A stretch of DNA of 34,358 bases from Deltaproteobacteria bacterium (lineage in GTDB: Bacteria > Desulfobacterota > DSM-4660 > Desulfatiglandales > HGW-15), in contig CP070840.1 of the NCBI GenBank assembly GCA_020342025.1, positions 2,539,705-2,574,062 of the forward strand, read 5' to 3'. The notes under the pieces are model-generated. The model saw nothing but the letters and a program-made list of their open reading frames with translations, ran no database searches and was not told the origin of the DNA. Shown piece after piece: positions 10,982-17,059 of the stretch (position 1 is its first letter; each line of letters starts with the position of its first letter). A program made the translations under genes and the position numbers.

Positions 10982-11236
10982 TTAGGTGGCGTGAACGCTC
11001 ACCTTTTTTCGATATTTGTCAAGCCGTTCAAAGGCGACGAATCCATCTATCTTGGCAAAAAGGGTGTAATCATTTCCCATGCCCACATTTTCTCCGGGGT
11101 GTATCCTCGTCCCTTTTTGCCTTATGATTATGTTACCGGCTCGCACCTTCTGGCCTGCGAACCTTTTCACGCCATACCTCCTACCCGCACTGTCCCTTCC
11201 GTTTCGGGAACTGCCACCCGCTTTCTTATGTGCCAT
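10982..11236 (-). CDS. rpmA: 50S ribosomal protein L27
   Basis: The 84-residue protein has the characteristic [17 protein letters not shown]-terminus, whose flexible tail reaches the peptidyl-transferase centre, and the [15 protein letters not shown] core. There is no longer N-terminal extension of the kind cleaved in Firmicutes. It belongs to the rplU-rpmA-obg operon, but about 220 bp separate it from rplU, far more than usual, because a repeat lies between them. Confidence 0.98.
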   Translation of the reverse strand: MAHKKAGGSSRNGRDSAGRRYGVKRFAGQKVRAGNIIIRQKGTRIHPGENVGMGNDYTLFAKIDGFVAFERLDKYRKKVSVHAT

Positions 11237-11267
11237 GGTTTATCACCTCATGCCTTTCAACTCTTCA

Positions 11268-11455
11268 ACATTTCTGACTCATAAATTAGGGATTTTCTCT
11301 CTGAGCAAGACCGCACAAGCCCGCCTGCCTCGCCTGCGCGAGAGCAATACCGAACAGGGGTTTTAGCCGAGGCGTACAGACTGGTACGTCGCAGGCTGAA
11401 GCCCGCGGAGAACGCAGTTCAGGGGAAAAAGACCAATTTATGTTCAGAAATCTTT
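11268..11455. repeat. Foldback repeat between rplU and rpmA
   Basis: Positions 11270-11290 and 11433-11451 are imperfect terminal inverted repeats (ATTTCTGA, then CATAAATT). Homology continues inward as short T/C-rich tracts near 11292 and 11420. Inside is a GAGGCGTAC-N6-GTACGTCGCAG hairpin at 11369-11394. This fills almost all of the rplU-rpmA spacer. I see no ORF. It is transcribed as part of the ribosomal operon and should form a long hairpin in the mRNA. Confidence 0.75.
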
Positions 11456-11767
11456 TCAACTTTCGATATTCTCTATCCTAACCAGGGTGAAAAGCTGCCT
11501 GTGCCCCCTCTTTCTCCGGTAACCCTTCCTCCGTTTATACTTGAAAACCACAATTTTCTTGTGTTTATCGTGGCGTGTAATACGGCCCAGGACCTTGGCA
11601 TTCTCAAGATAAGGCCTACCCACACTCACCTTCTCCCCATCATAAGTCAGAAGCACCCGGTCAAAGGAAATGGTCTCACCCACTTCACCCACCAATTTTT
11701 CCACCAACACGTCCTCACCCGTGGAAACTCGATGCTGCTTACCACCAGATTCTATAACGGCGTACAT
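11456..11767 (-). CDS. rplU: 50S ribosomal protein L21
   Basis: The 103-residue protein begins MYAVIESGGKQHRV, the usual L21 start, and ends with the basic RRKGYRRKRGHRQ segment that binds 23S rRNA. The ATG at 11767 is used; an upstream ATG at 11785 would translate the GGAGG ribosome binding site itself as extra residues. It is the first gene of the minus-strand operon and has a good promoter just upstream. Confidence 0.97.
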   Translation of the reverse strand: MYAVIESGGKQHRVSTGEDVLVEKLVGEVGETISFDRVLLTYDGEKVSVGRPYLENAKVLGRITRHDKHKKIVVFKYKRRKGYRRKRGHRQLFTLVRIENIES

Positions 11768-11799
11768 ACCCAGCTCGTCCTCCATAATCCAAATTTTTC

Positions 11800-11828
11800 A
11801 TTTTATGTAACTAAAATCTCAAAGTCAA
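11800..11828 (-). promoter_or_regulatory. sigma70-type promoter of the rplU operon
   Basis: On the minus strand, TTGACT (plus-strand 11823-11828) and TAAAAT (11800-11805) are separated by exactly 17 bp. Each hexamer matches the consensus at five of six positions. The expected start near 11793 leaves a leader of about 25 bases before the rplU ATG. Confidence 0.75.
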
Positions 11829-11873
11829 TTCAAAATCCCATTCCCCGGCCCACCCCTTCAAGGCAAAGCCGTC

Positions 11874-11899
11874 CTTCGAGTTTGCTCAGGACCGTGAGC
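11874..11899. repeat. 26-bp dispersed repeat, copy 1
   Basis: This segment (CTTCGA..TTTGCTC..GACCGTGAGC) matches 14874-14899 at 23 of 26 positions in the same orientation. It is followed by a GC-rich inverted repeat (about 11867-11878 with 11911-11923). It looks like a fragment of a dispersed intergenic repeat in the upstream region of rplU. Confidence 0.6.
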
Positions 11900-12023
11900 C
11901 GGCCGAAACGGCCATTCGAACGGCGGATCATGCCTCCTTGGTGGTCAGGAAGCCTCCAAAACACCTGATTTTAGTAGGAATACGTGAATTAGATGGTGAA
12001 TTTGGACAACGCTAAAAAACAAG

Positions 12024-12097
12024 TGCCCCCGGCAGGACTCGAACCTGCGGCACCCAGATTAGGAATCTGGTGCTCTATCCACCTGAGCTACGAGGGC
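12024..12097 (-). tRNA. tRNA-Arg (anticodon CCU)
   Basis: The minus-strand sequence folds as a full cloverleaf: acceptor GCCCTCG with CGGGGGC (including G-U pairs), D arm GCTC..GAGC, anticodon stem CCAGA/TCTGG with loop TTCCTAA, and T arm with GGTTCGAGTCC. Position 34-36 reads CCT, which decodes AGG. The discriminator is A and the 3' CCA is not encoded, unlike the two other tRNAs in this window. A short T-run follows. Confidence 0.95.
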
Positions 12098-12421
12098 ATT
12101 TCAATAACATCAGCAGCTTAGCCGACCACCGAAATGGTCGAATCCGAAGATGTGACAGTTTTGTGTCATTTTTCCCCAGAAGTCAAGCCATTTAGGAGAC
12201 TTACTTCCCTCCTCTTACGCTCTTGACTCAGTTGGGCATATTTCAGGGCCGTACTCATGGTTCTTCTGTCAAGAGCGTTCGATTCTCTATCAGGGGATTT
12301 GATAAATTAAATAATAATATAAATATGTTAGTGGAGGCTGTGGTAAGATGGGTAGGGGCGAATTGGAGTAGGCGTTAATAGGAAGGAGAAAGCGAGAAAC
12401 CCAAATTGGGCTTGATGTTTG
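12098..12421. other. Intergenic region between tRNA-Arg and the FHA gene
   Basis: It contains an 11-bp perfect inverted repeat (12217-12227 and 12268-12278) with a 40-base loop and an AT-rich stretch (about 12300-12330). On the minus strand, TTGACT lies about 90 bp upstream of the tRNA and may be part of its promoter, but the -10 element is weak. No credible ORF is seen. Confidence 0.5.
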
Positions 12422-12817
12422 TTAGGAGGACACGGTTCTATTTTTTTGTGCCAATCTATTTGTGTCACCAAACTCCCGGCGAGGCTCGACGGAATCGAGA
12501 AAAGAAAGGACGCGGTCTGAGCAGTTCTCACCTAGACAAATAAGCGTCATACCAATAACGATTGTATCTCCCTCTTTTACCCTTCGTCCCACCTTAGAAA
12601 CGATCTTCTCGCCATTAACAAAGGTTCCGTTTGCACTGTTTAGATCTTTAATGAAATATTTGTCACCTTTCTTATACAGTTGCAGATGTTTGCGTGAGAC
12701 ATAATTATCTCCGATTTGAATATCATTCTCTGGAGACCGTCCGATATGGGTTGTTTCGCCTTTTAGTCCCAAGGAGAAGTGTTCATATTTTCCGCTCAAA
12801 ACGTAGAGTTTATCCAT
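12422..12817 (-). CDS. FHA domain protein
   Basis: The 131-residue protein is essentially one forkhead-associated domain, which binds phosphothreonine peptides. The diagnostic residues are visible: GRS at 26-28, VSRKH at 40-44, and SANGTFVNG at 61-69. About 30 polar C-terminal residues follow (EPRREFGDTNRL and onward) without a recognised domain. No kinase or phosphatase gene is nearby, so its partner is unknown. It stands alone, downstream of a probable terminator for the preceding small-gene pair. Confidence 0.9.
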   Translation of the reverse strand: MDKLYVLSGKYEHFSLGLKGETTHIGRSPENDIQIGDNYVSRKHLQLYKKGDKYFIKDLNSANGTFVNGEKIVSKVGRRVKEGDTIVIGMTLICLGENCSDRVLSFLDSVEPRREFGDTNRLAQKNRTVSS

Positions 12818-12930
12818 GCCAGATTATCCTTTGCAAAGAGAGTTCAAGAATCACGTTAGTGACTGCTCATTTGTCGACCCTGCTCCCGTTTTCTAAAGTT
12901 TGAATGAGAAGTCAATTTGGAATGCGCTAC

Positions 12931-12982
12931 AAAAATATTGATGCCCTGCCAAGAAAGAACAGGAAAAGAAAAGGGGCATCAA
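12931..12982 (-). terminator. Rho-independent terminator after the zinc-ribbon gene
   Basis: On the minus strand a 9-bp stem (TTGATGCCC at 12974-12982 with GGGCATCAA at 12938-12946) is followed by TATTTTTG. It begins about ten bases after the stop codon of the zinc-ribbon ORF. The loop is large (27 bases) and pyrimidine-rich in the transcript. Confidence 0.6.
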
Positions 12983-12992
12983 GGCGAAGATA

Positions 12993-13205
12993 TTACTCTG
13001 AAATATAGTCTGGATTCTCTGACGGAATATGACTCGCCTGGTCTTCCAAGATAGCTAAAGGGTTTACCGAATACACAAAGCCTTCGGCAATCTTGATTTC
13101 CATCATTGCTCCACAGCAGAAGCATTTGACCGGGCCCACATAGTCCTCGAATCCCGTGTGGTCCAGATTCACTTCATATCCGCATGAAGTACAGTTGACT
13201 TTCAT
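12993..13205 (-). CDS. Small zinc-ribbon protein, unknown function
   Basis: The 70-residue protein has two cysteine pairs, CTSC near residue 5 and CFCC near residue 28, spaced as in a one-domain zinc ribbon, then an acidic tail. A GGAGAG ribosome binding site precedes the ATG. Its start overlaps the stop codon of the upstream 61-residue gene as ATGA, so the two are translationally coupled. A terminator follows. The role is unknown; small ribbons of this kind often bind nucleic acid or a protein partner. Confidence 0.75.
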   Translation of the reverse strand: MKVNCTSCGYEVNLDHTGFEDYVGPVKCFCCGAMMEIKIAEGFVYSVNPLAILEDQASHIPSENPDYISE

Positions 13206-13387
13206 TTCACTCTCCTAAAATCGGACCGTTTATCACGACTGGTTTGCAAATCGGTGCCGTGAATCGCAAAAAATTCTTCCATTTTCCGGTCGACGGTTTC
13301 AATAGATTGGATGACCTCTTCAATGACTCCCTCTGGAGAAGTAGAACCAGATTTGTTTTCACCCGTCTCAGTAGGATCTTTACCCAT
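13202..13387 (-). CDS. Small hypothetical acidic protein
   Basis: The 61-residue product is hydrophilic, with an acidic, probably helical middle (VIEEVIQSIETVDRKMEEFF) and no recognised domain. The ATG has a GAGGAG site at good spacing, and the stop overlaps the start of the zinc-ribbon gene (ATGA), which supports it as a real gene. An overlapping frame of similar length (13207-13401) lacks such a site and is rejected. Confidence 0.6.
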   Translation of the reverse strand: MGKDPTETGENKSGSTSPEGVIEEVIQSIETVDRKMEEFFAIHGTDLQTSRDKRSDFRRVK

Positions 13388-13468
13388 GCGAATCTCCTCA
13401 AGGCCCCTGTTTTTAGGCCTCCCTAAATGTCGCGATTATTCAAGCACATCCGAGAGGCCAGCTTCAAC

Positions 13469-13554
13469 GCCACCACAGACTACCTTTTTAAGCTATAACC
13501 TTGGGAGGCCTTTTGTGGTCCTCTGGTTGGGATTCAGTGTGGTAGTCTGGTGGC
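13469..13554. repeat. Inverted repeat between two small genes
   Basis: The left arm 13469-13484 reads GCCACCA-CA-GACTACC and the right arm 13541-13554 is its complement without the two-base bulge. The right arm lies in the last codons of the Arg-rich repeat gene. There is no T-run, so this could be an attenuating or mRNA-stabilising hairpin rather than a terminator. Confidence 0.55.
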
Positions 13555-13833
13555 ACCTAATCGTTCTTTTTTTCTTCTCCGATCAAAGCCGCTCCTGCGA
13601 TCTAGACCACACCTTCGATCTTGGCCGCACCGTCTTTCTGGAATATGGAAATCGTAAGAAAATTGTCTTCGATCAGTCCCCGAACGTCTACCTCCACTGT
13701 CAAAAAAGGAAAACAAAACGTTCTTCTTTACATTCGTATCAGCACCATATATCTCCAGTGCTTTTGCTTGCAGTATTCGCCGCAGTTCCTCTTCAGAAAA
13801 ACCCCTATAATCGTGAAGCGTAAGATCTGCCAT
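13534..13833 (-). CDS. Small protein with four RR-x-G-x-DRR repeats
   Basis: The 99-residue protein has an N-terminal part of about 45 residues (LHDYRGFSEEELRRILQAKA) and then an Arg-rich section with the motif RRSGTDRR, RRCGQDRR, RCGLDRR and RRSGFDRR, four times in about 40 residues. The function is unknown; the repeated Arg/Asp pattern suggests binding to an anionic partner. It is the third of three co-directional small genes spaced 27-29 bp apart (14336-14133, 14103-13861, 13833-13534), which suggests an operon. Confidence 0.65.
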   Translation of the reverse strand: MADLTLHDYRGFSEEELRRILQAKALEIYGADTNVKKNVLFSFFDSGGRRSGTDRRQFSYDFHIPERRCGQDRRCGLDRRSGFDRRRKKERLGATRLPH

Positions 13834-13860
13834 GGTCGATGCCTAACAAGAGATATTTGA

Positions 13861-14103
13861 TTATTGCTTCTTCATTTCTTGCTCAACTGTGCACGCCCTA
13901 TCAATGGCACAGCAGAGATGAACAACGGCTTTGAGCGTCCAGTTGAGCCATATGAACAGAATAATCCCGTATAATTTACATAATGATGTGGAAAACTTCT
14001 TGTTTAGCCCCATGTCCAGAAAGCGACAGTAAACGTGAAGCGGGTTGAGTCGATGTTGAATAGCGAGTAATCTGGCTACCACGTTATTTTGCCCAAGCAT
14101 CAA
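13861..14103 (-). CDS. Small hypothetical protein with one hydrophobic helix
   Basis: The 80-residue product has a hydrophobic stretch near residues 45-67 (LYGIILFIWLNWTLKAVVHL) that could span the membrane, and several cysteines. No family is recognised. No strong ribosome binding site is visible before the ATG pair. The regular spacing to the flanking small genes (29 bp upstream, 27 bp downstream) is the main support. Confidence 0.45.
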   Translation of the reverse strand: MMLGQNNVVARLLAIQHRLNPLHVYCRFLDMGLNKKFSTSLCKLYGIILFIWLNWTLKAVVHLCCAIDRACTVEQEMKKQ

Positions 14104-14132
14104 AATCTTTGAGTTTTCTTACTGGCTTCCAA

Positions 14133-14336
14133 TTAAATCCAATCTTTGACAATTATATCCTTATCAACAATCAGTTCGTGATTGCCTCTCCTCCAGTCCG
14201 CAAGGCACATGGCTAGGGTGTGTCTGCTGACTCTGCGCCGAGACACTTCCTTCTTCCATGCGTTTTTTACTCTTTTGACGATTGCCATCTTTCGGGCAGC
14301 GTAATAAGAGATAGAGGTCTCATCGTCTCCCATCAT
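14133..14336 (-). CDS. Small basic hypothetical protein
   Basis: The 67-residue product is basic (KKEVSRRRVSRH in the middle) and has no recognised domain. An AAAGG-type site lies upstream of the two adjacent ATG codons. It would be the first gene of the three-gene run of small proteins. Composition and length would fit a nucleic-acid-binding protein, but that is only a guess. Confidence 0.45.
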   Translation of the reverse strand: MMGDDETSISYYAARKMAIVKRVKNAWKKEVSRRRVSRHTLAMCLADWRRGNHELIVDKDIIVKDWI

Positions 14337-14536
14337 GTTCTTTACCTTTCCACGCCTAGATTTCGCATAGTGGCTGATTCATTACACACAGGGCAAACCC
14401 ATACATTGAGAAGAGTCAGCAAAGAAAATGCCAAACTCGATGGGTTCAGACTTTTATGAAATTTCAAACAGTTATGGCGATTTCAATGACAGGCATCGCA
14501 AGAATGAAGAAGAAAATACTTATGAAGGAGAAATTT

Positions 14537-14563
14537 AATTCCACTTACTGGTAGAACTTTACA
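14537..14563 (+). repeat. 27-bp dispersed repeat, copy 1
   Basis: This segment (AATTCC..TT..TGGTAG.ACTTTACA) matches 16966-16992 at 23 of 27 positions in the same orientation, and both are followed within 30 bases by GATGGGGAG. Confidence 0.6.
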
Positions 14564-14771
14564 CAAGTTTTCCAGATGGGGAGGAGGACATGTCGTTCTT
14601 TGATACAGTCCAAAATGGAGGGCAAAATTGGTATTAAGATCAACATCGAGACTGTCGAAAAACCAGTTTCTAAGAGGCTGATGGAAAATGTCCAGATGCA
14701 AGGCTTCCGAAACTGGGGACCCGCCCGCAGGGTGGGGAGTCCAAGCGAAGCGCGGACAAATCCTGAGGAAT

Positions 14772-14797
14772 GAGGCGTACATAGAAGTACGCCGCAG
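14772..14797. repeat. GAGGCRTAC hairpin motif, copy 2
   Basis: GAGGCGTAC-N6-GTACGCCGCAG forms a perfect 7-bp stem (GGCGTAC/GTACGCC). Related copies lie at 11369-11394 and 30797-30820; all three keep GAGGC at the left and CGCA at the right. Confidence 0.65.
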
Positions 14798-14804
14798 TGA
14801 CTTG

Positions 14805-14852
14805 CCCTGTTAAATCGGCTTCGCCGTCTCGCGTAGCGAGAATTTAACAGGG
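14805..14852. repeat. Three-way-junction palindrome
   Basis: An 11-bp outer stem (14805-14815 with 14842-14852) encloses two adjacent perfect hairpins: CGGC-TTC-GCCG (14816-14826) and TCTCGC-GTA-GCGAGA (14827-14841). No unpaired bases remain at the junction. The same shape forms on either strand. Confidence 0.85.
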
Positions 14853-14873
14853 GGGGATGAGGATAACGCAGCT

Positions 14874-14899
14874 CTTCGACTTTGCTCGGGGCCGTGAGC
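14874..14899. repeat. 26-bp dispersed repeat, copy 2
   Basis: Matches 11874-11899 at 23 of 26 positions in the same orientation. Here it follows directly after the three-way-junction palindrome. Confidence 0.6.
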
Positions 14900-14958
14900 T
14901 TGTGGAACTGCTTGTTCAATGGCAGATGGGCGTTTTCCGACAGCCTCATCTATGTCCT

Positions 14959-15393
14959 TCATTTGGTCGGCACTGGATTTCTGTCTGCGTCCCATTTAAC
15001 GTTTTCCGCGCTTATTTCAACCAAACACTCATAGACAGTTTCTATCACGGTTCCTGATTGCCCTGTTTCAACCTTTTCCGATTGCTCGATCTCATTAACT
15101 ACGGCTTGGACATGCACGCCCTCCTCCATTAAAGGCACAACTCTTGACGCCACATACTTTGACAGATAACCCAACTGCGATAGGACAGGTTTTCGTCGCA
15201 GCCATCTCCTTAGGAAGCCTGGCTTCTTAAACGCACAAACTTTTATTGCATGTATATCATATCGGTTGTTAGGTTCTCTTAGGAGTATGAGTTCATCACC
15301 CTGCTTGCAATTCCTAATTATTTCCTGACGACTACTTCCGTCGGCGTTTGCAAATGTTACGCCCATCACATACGCTATAAGGGAATTGTCCAT
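14959..15393 (-). CDS. HIRAN domain protein
   Basis: The 144-residue protein is a single HIRAN domain, seen in the VTFANADGSSRQEIIRNC start, the GDELILLREPNNRYD segment and the GYLSKYVASRVVPLM segment. HIRAN domains recognise DNA ends or damaged DNA and are usually fused to helicases such as HLTF; free-standing bacterial forms are of unknown role. A basic insertion (FLRRWLRRK) breaks the domain in the middle. The ribosome binding site is weak, and a strong hairpin (15414-15455) lies 20 bp upstream of the ATG. Confidence 0.85.
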   Translation of the reverse strand: MDNSLIAYVMGVTFANADGSSRQEIIRNCKQGDELILLREPNNRYDIHAIKVCAFKKPGFLRRWLRRKPVLSQLGYLSKYVASRVVPLMEEGVHVQAVVNEIEQSEKVETGQSGTVIETVYECLVEISAENVKWDADRNPVPTK

Positions 15394-15413
15394 TTTTCTC
15401 GCTTGTCCCTAAA

Positions 15414-15455
15414 CACCAAACCCAATTCCTCATAACGAGAAATTGGGCCTTGGTG
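15414..15455. repeat. Hairpin upstream of the HIRAN gene
   Basis: CACCAA (15414-15419) with TTGGTG (15450-15455), and CCCAATT (15421-15427) with AATTGGG (15441-15447), form a two-part stem with a small internal loop. It lies in the 5' leader of the HIRAN gene on the minus strand and has no T-run after it. Confidence 0.65.
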
Positions 15456-15492
15456 TTCAGGTCATAGGCTCTCCTCAAAAAGACTATGAAAG

Positions 15493-15756
15493 CTACGCCT
15501 CATGTGACCAAGTGTATAAATGCGTATCCCGTTCTTTTTCCAGTGCATAGATCTTGTCTTTTAACAAACCCAGATCTTTGTCCCTTTGAATTAAATCCAG
15601 GTCACCGTGGCAAGGGCGAAGCTCCATTTTCTTGTACTCGTCTTTCAGTTTTTCGATCTCTTTCTGGATTTGCTTGATTGTTTTCTCTTTGGGTTGTCTA
15701 TGGGCCATGTCATTATCATTACCTGATCTCTTTTTTAGCCGTGATATCCATTTCAT
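15493..15756 (-). CDS. Small coiled-coil protein
   Basis: The 87-residue product is highly charged; residues 25-45 (KTIKQIQKEIEKLKDEYKKM) and 58-80 look like two coiled-coil helices. It has no recognised family. AAGGAAA lies seven bases before the ATG. It is on the same strand as the HIRAN gene, 99 bp away, with the hairpin at 15414-15455 between them. Confidence 0.6.
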   Translation of the reverse strand: MKWISRLKKRSGNDNDMAHRQPKEKTIKQIQKEIEKLKDEYKKMELRPCHGDLDLIQRDKDLGLLKDKIYALEKERDTHLYTWSHEA

Positions 15757-15976
15757 AACATTTCCTTTTTGTGAGCGGGTCGATCGCGTTGACGTGCACG
15801 ACCAAGTGTTTGCAATAATTAACGAAAATCAGCTACTTTGTCAATATGGAAGACAAAAGAAAGCCCCACCTACTTGAGATAATGGAGCTCACTGGCCCCC
15901 GCATTAGTCTGCCACGGTGGGATGGAGCGGCTTCTTGGCGCTGGGTGCTTCACTGTTCAGGGCATATCGTCATAGA

Positions 15977-16357
15977 TCAGTTACGATTTAGCTTGCTACC
16001 CAACATATCCACAAGTTTGCGGCGTAAATAAGCTGCGCAAGCGCTTAAAGACAATCCCGCCACGAGAAAACATGATGACAACGGGACTTCATCTAAAGAA
16101 GAGCTCAAGCCTTTTGCCATGCCAAGCCATAGGGGAGAGTGATCCACAAGATGGAGGTCAACTCGTAGCGTCGCAATGGCATCGGCGAGCGGAATCGGCG
16201 TCCAAGTCTCTGTGGCCAGCCATACAAAAACTTGAAATCCTATTATGGCCATCCCTACGAGTGCAGGGGAGAACCCGATGAAAATAAGGACGCCCATGAT
16301 CAATTCCGTAAACCCCCTAAGGAGTGCTCCAAAAATCTTTACCATTAGACGTATCAT
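15977..16357 (-). CDS. Small integral membrane protein
   Basis: The 126-residue protein has hydrophobic segments at about 8-28 and 30-48, a central soluble part beginning with WTPIPLADA, and a last hydrophobic segment at about 92-110 ending in a basic RRK stretch. The layout suggests two or three membrane passes. No family is recognised. Its ATG is contiguous with the stop of the preceding small membrane gene (TAAATG), so the two are likely co-translated. Confidence 0.65.
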   Translation of the reverse strand: MIRLMVKIFGALLRGFTELIMGVLIFIGFSPALVGMAIIGFQVFVWLATETWTPIPLADAIATLRVDLHLVDHSPLWLGMAKGLSSSLDEVPLSSCFLVAGLSLSACAAYLRRKLVDMLGSKLNRN

Positions 16358-16552
16358 TTAACGGTTAGCCAGTTTGAAGAAGGATAGCCGAATTTCTCTC
16401 AATTTCATCACGCATGCATAGATAAGTATAGCCACGAAGGTCAACCCTATCAAAATCCTTGTGGCGCTAGATAGCTTTGTTCCCCTACTTATTTGTTTCG
16501 TGGATTTGCCGTTGTCCCCTGATGATCCACTCATCAATCGCTTCCTTGTCAA
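16358..16552 (-). CDS. Small single-pass membrane protein, start uncertain
   Basis: As drawn the product has 64 residues with one membrane helix at about 32-49 (ILIGLTFVAILIYACVM) and a basic end. The first 22 codons overlap the 3' end of the HTH gene in another frame. The real start may be later, for example at a TTG just after the HTH stop codon, but no start with a convincing ribosome binding site is visible. The stop abuts the next gene (TAAATG). Confidence 0.5.
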   Translation of the reverse strand: MTRKRLMSGSSGDNGKSTKQISRGTKLSSATRILIGLTFVAILIYACVMKLREIRLSFFKLANR

Positions 16553-16673
16553 ATCTCCAGACCCTTCCTATGCGAATGGCTGGAATCTGTCCGTTAGCCG
16601 CATACTTGCAGATGGTAATCTCATGTAACTTTAAATACCCTGCCAATTCCCTGGTTGTCATAATATCTGCCAA
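16485..16673 (-). CDS. Excisionase-type helix-turn-helix DNA-binding protein
   Basis: The 62-residue protein matches the HTH_17/excisionase fold: MTTRELAGYLKLHEITI as helix-turn-helix, then the IPAIRIGRVWRFDKEAIDEWI wing segment (shown in part as IPAIRIGRVWRF). The start is a TTG at 16671-16673, with AAGGAG seven bases upstream; the in-frame ATG at 16661 is too far from that site. It is the first gene of a probable three-gene operon with two small membrane proteins. No integrase is nearby, so a recombination role is doubtful and a regulatory role is more likely. Confidence 0.8.
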   Translation of the reverse strand: MADIMTTRELAGYLKLHEITICKYAANGQIPAIRIGRVWRFDKEAIDEWIIRGQRQIHETNK

Positions 16674-16826
16674 AATAAGCTCCTTTTTTTCATCTTTAAT
16701 GGCGTTTTGAATTTGACTCGTTCATCCTTACGGCTTTTGGTAGCGCTCTTGAGAGAACTTACTGGAGGAGGTTAAAGAGAAATCCCCCCATATTCTTGAA
16801 AAGTAAAACCTTTTAAGACATGACGC

Positions 16827-16842
16827 TTTCCATATATGGAAA
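16827..16842. promoter_or_regulatory. 16-bp palindrome, possible operator
   Basis: TTTCCATA/TATGGAAA is a perfect two-fold palindrome about 155 bp upstream of the HTH gene. It could be an operator for the HTH protein or for an unlinked regulator; only the symmetry supports it. Confidence 0.35.
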
Positions 16843-16965
16843 AAGAGCAAAAAAAATGCCAAATTAGTCTAAACATAAAAAGCAATACATTTCAGATACT
16901 TAACTAAACTCTTTTAAGAAAAAGAAATGAAATTGGGTAAGAATGTACTTAATGATAAGAAACTA

Positions 16966-16992
16966 AATTCCGCTTTTTGGTAGGACTTTACA
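16966..16992 (+). repeat. 27-bp dispersed repeat, copy 2
   Basis: Matches 14537-14563 at 23 of 27 positions, same orientation, again followed by GATGGGGAG about 18 bases later. Confidence 0.6.
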
Positions 16993-17059
16993 TACCTGGA
17001 GAGATAGATGGGGAGACCGAGCGAAGCGACCCCGTAAGGCAGAAACGCAATAGAGGCTA

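Larger units (their letters stand above)
14337..14958. other. Repeat-rich non-coding region, 622 bp
   Basis: It holds, in order, a copy of a 27-bp dispersed repeat (14537-14563), a segment from about 14655 that reads like a foldback repeat end, a GAGGCGTAC hairpin (14772-14797), a three-way-junction palindrome (14805-14852) and a 26-bp dispersed repeat (14874-14899). ORFs here run through these repeats on several frames and are not credible. It appears to be a pile-up of repeat elements. Confidence 0.65.
16674..17059. other. AT-rich intergenic region, 386 bp
   Basis: It lies upstream of the HTH operon on the minus strand and of the 114-residue ORF on the plus strand. It contains a 16-bp perfect palindrome (16827-16842, TTTCCATATATGGAAA) and copy 2 of a 27-bp dispersed repeat (16966-16992). 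I see no gene and no clear sigma70 promoter. Confidence 0.6.

Noticed and set aside
14483..14949. Overlapping ORFs of 99, 134, 65 and 61 residues
   Set aside because: They run through stacked repeats and hairpins, lack ribosome binding sites and overlap each other on both strands.
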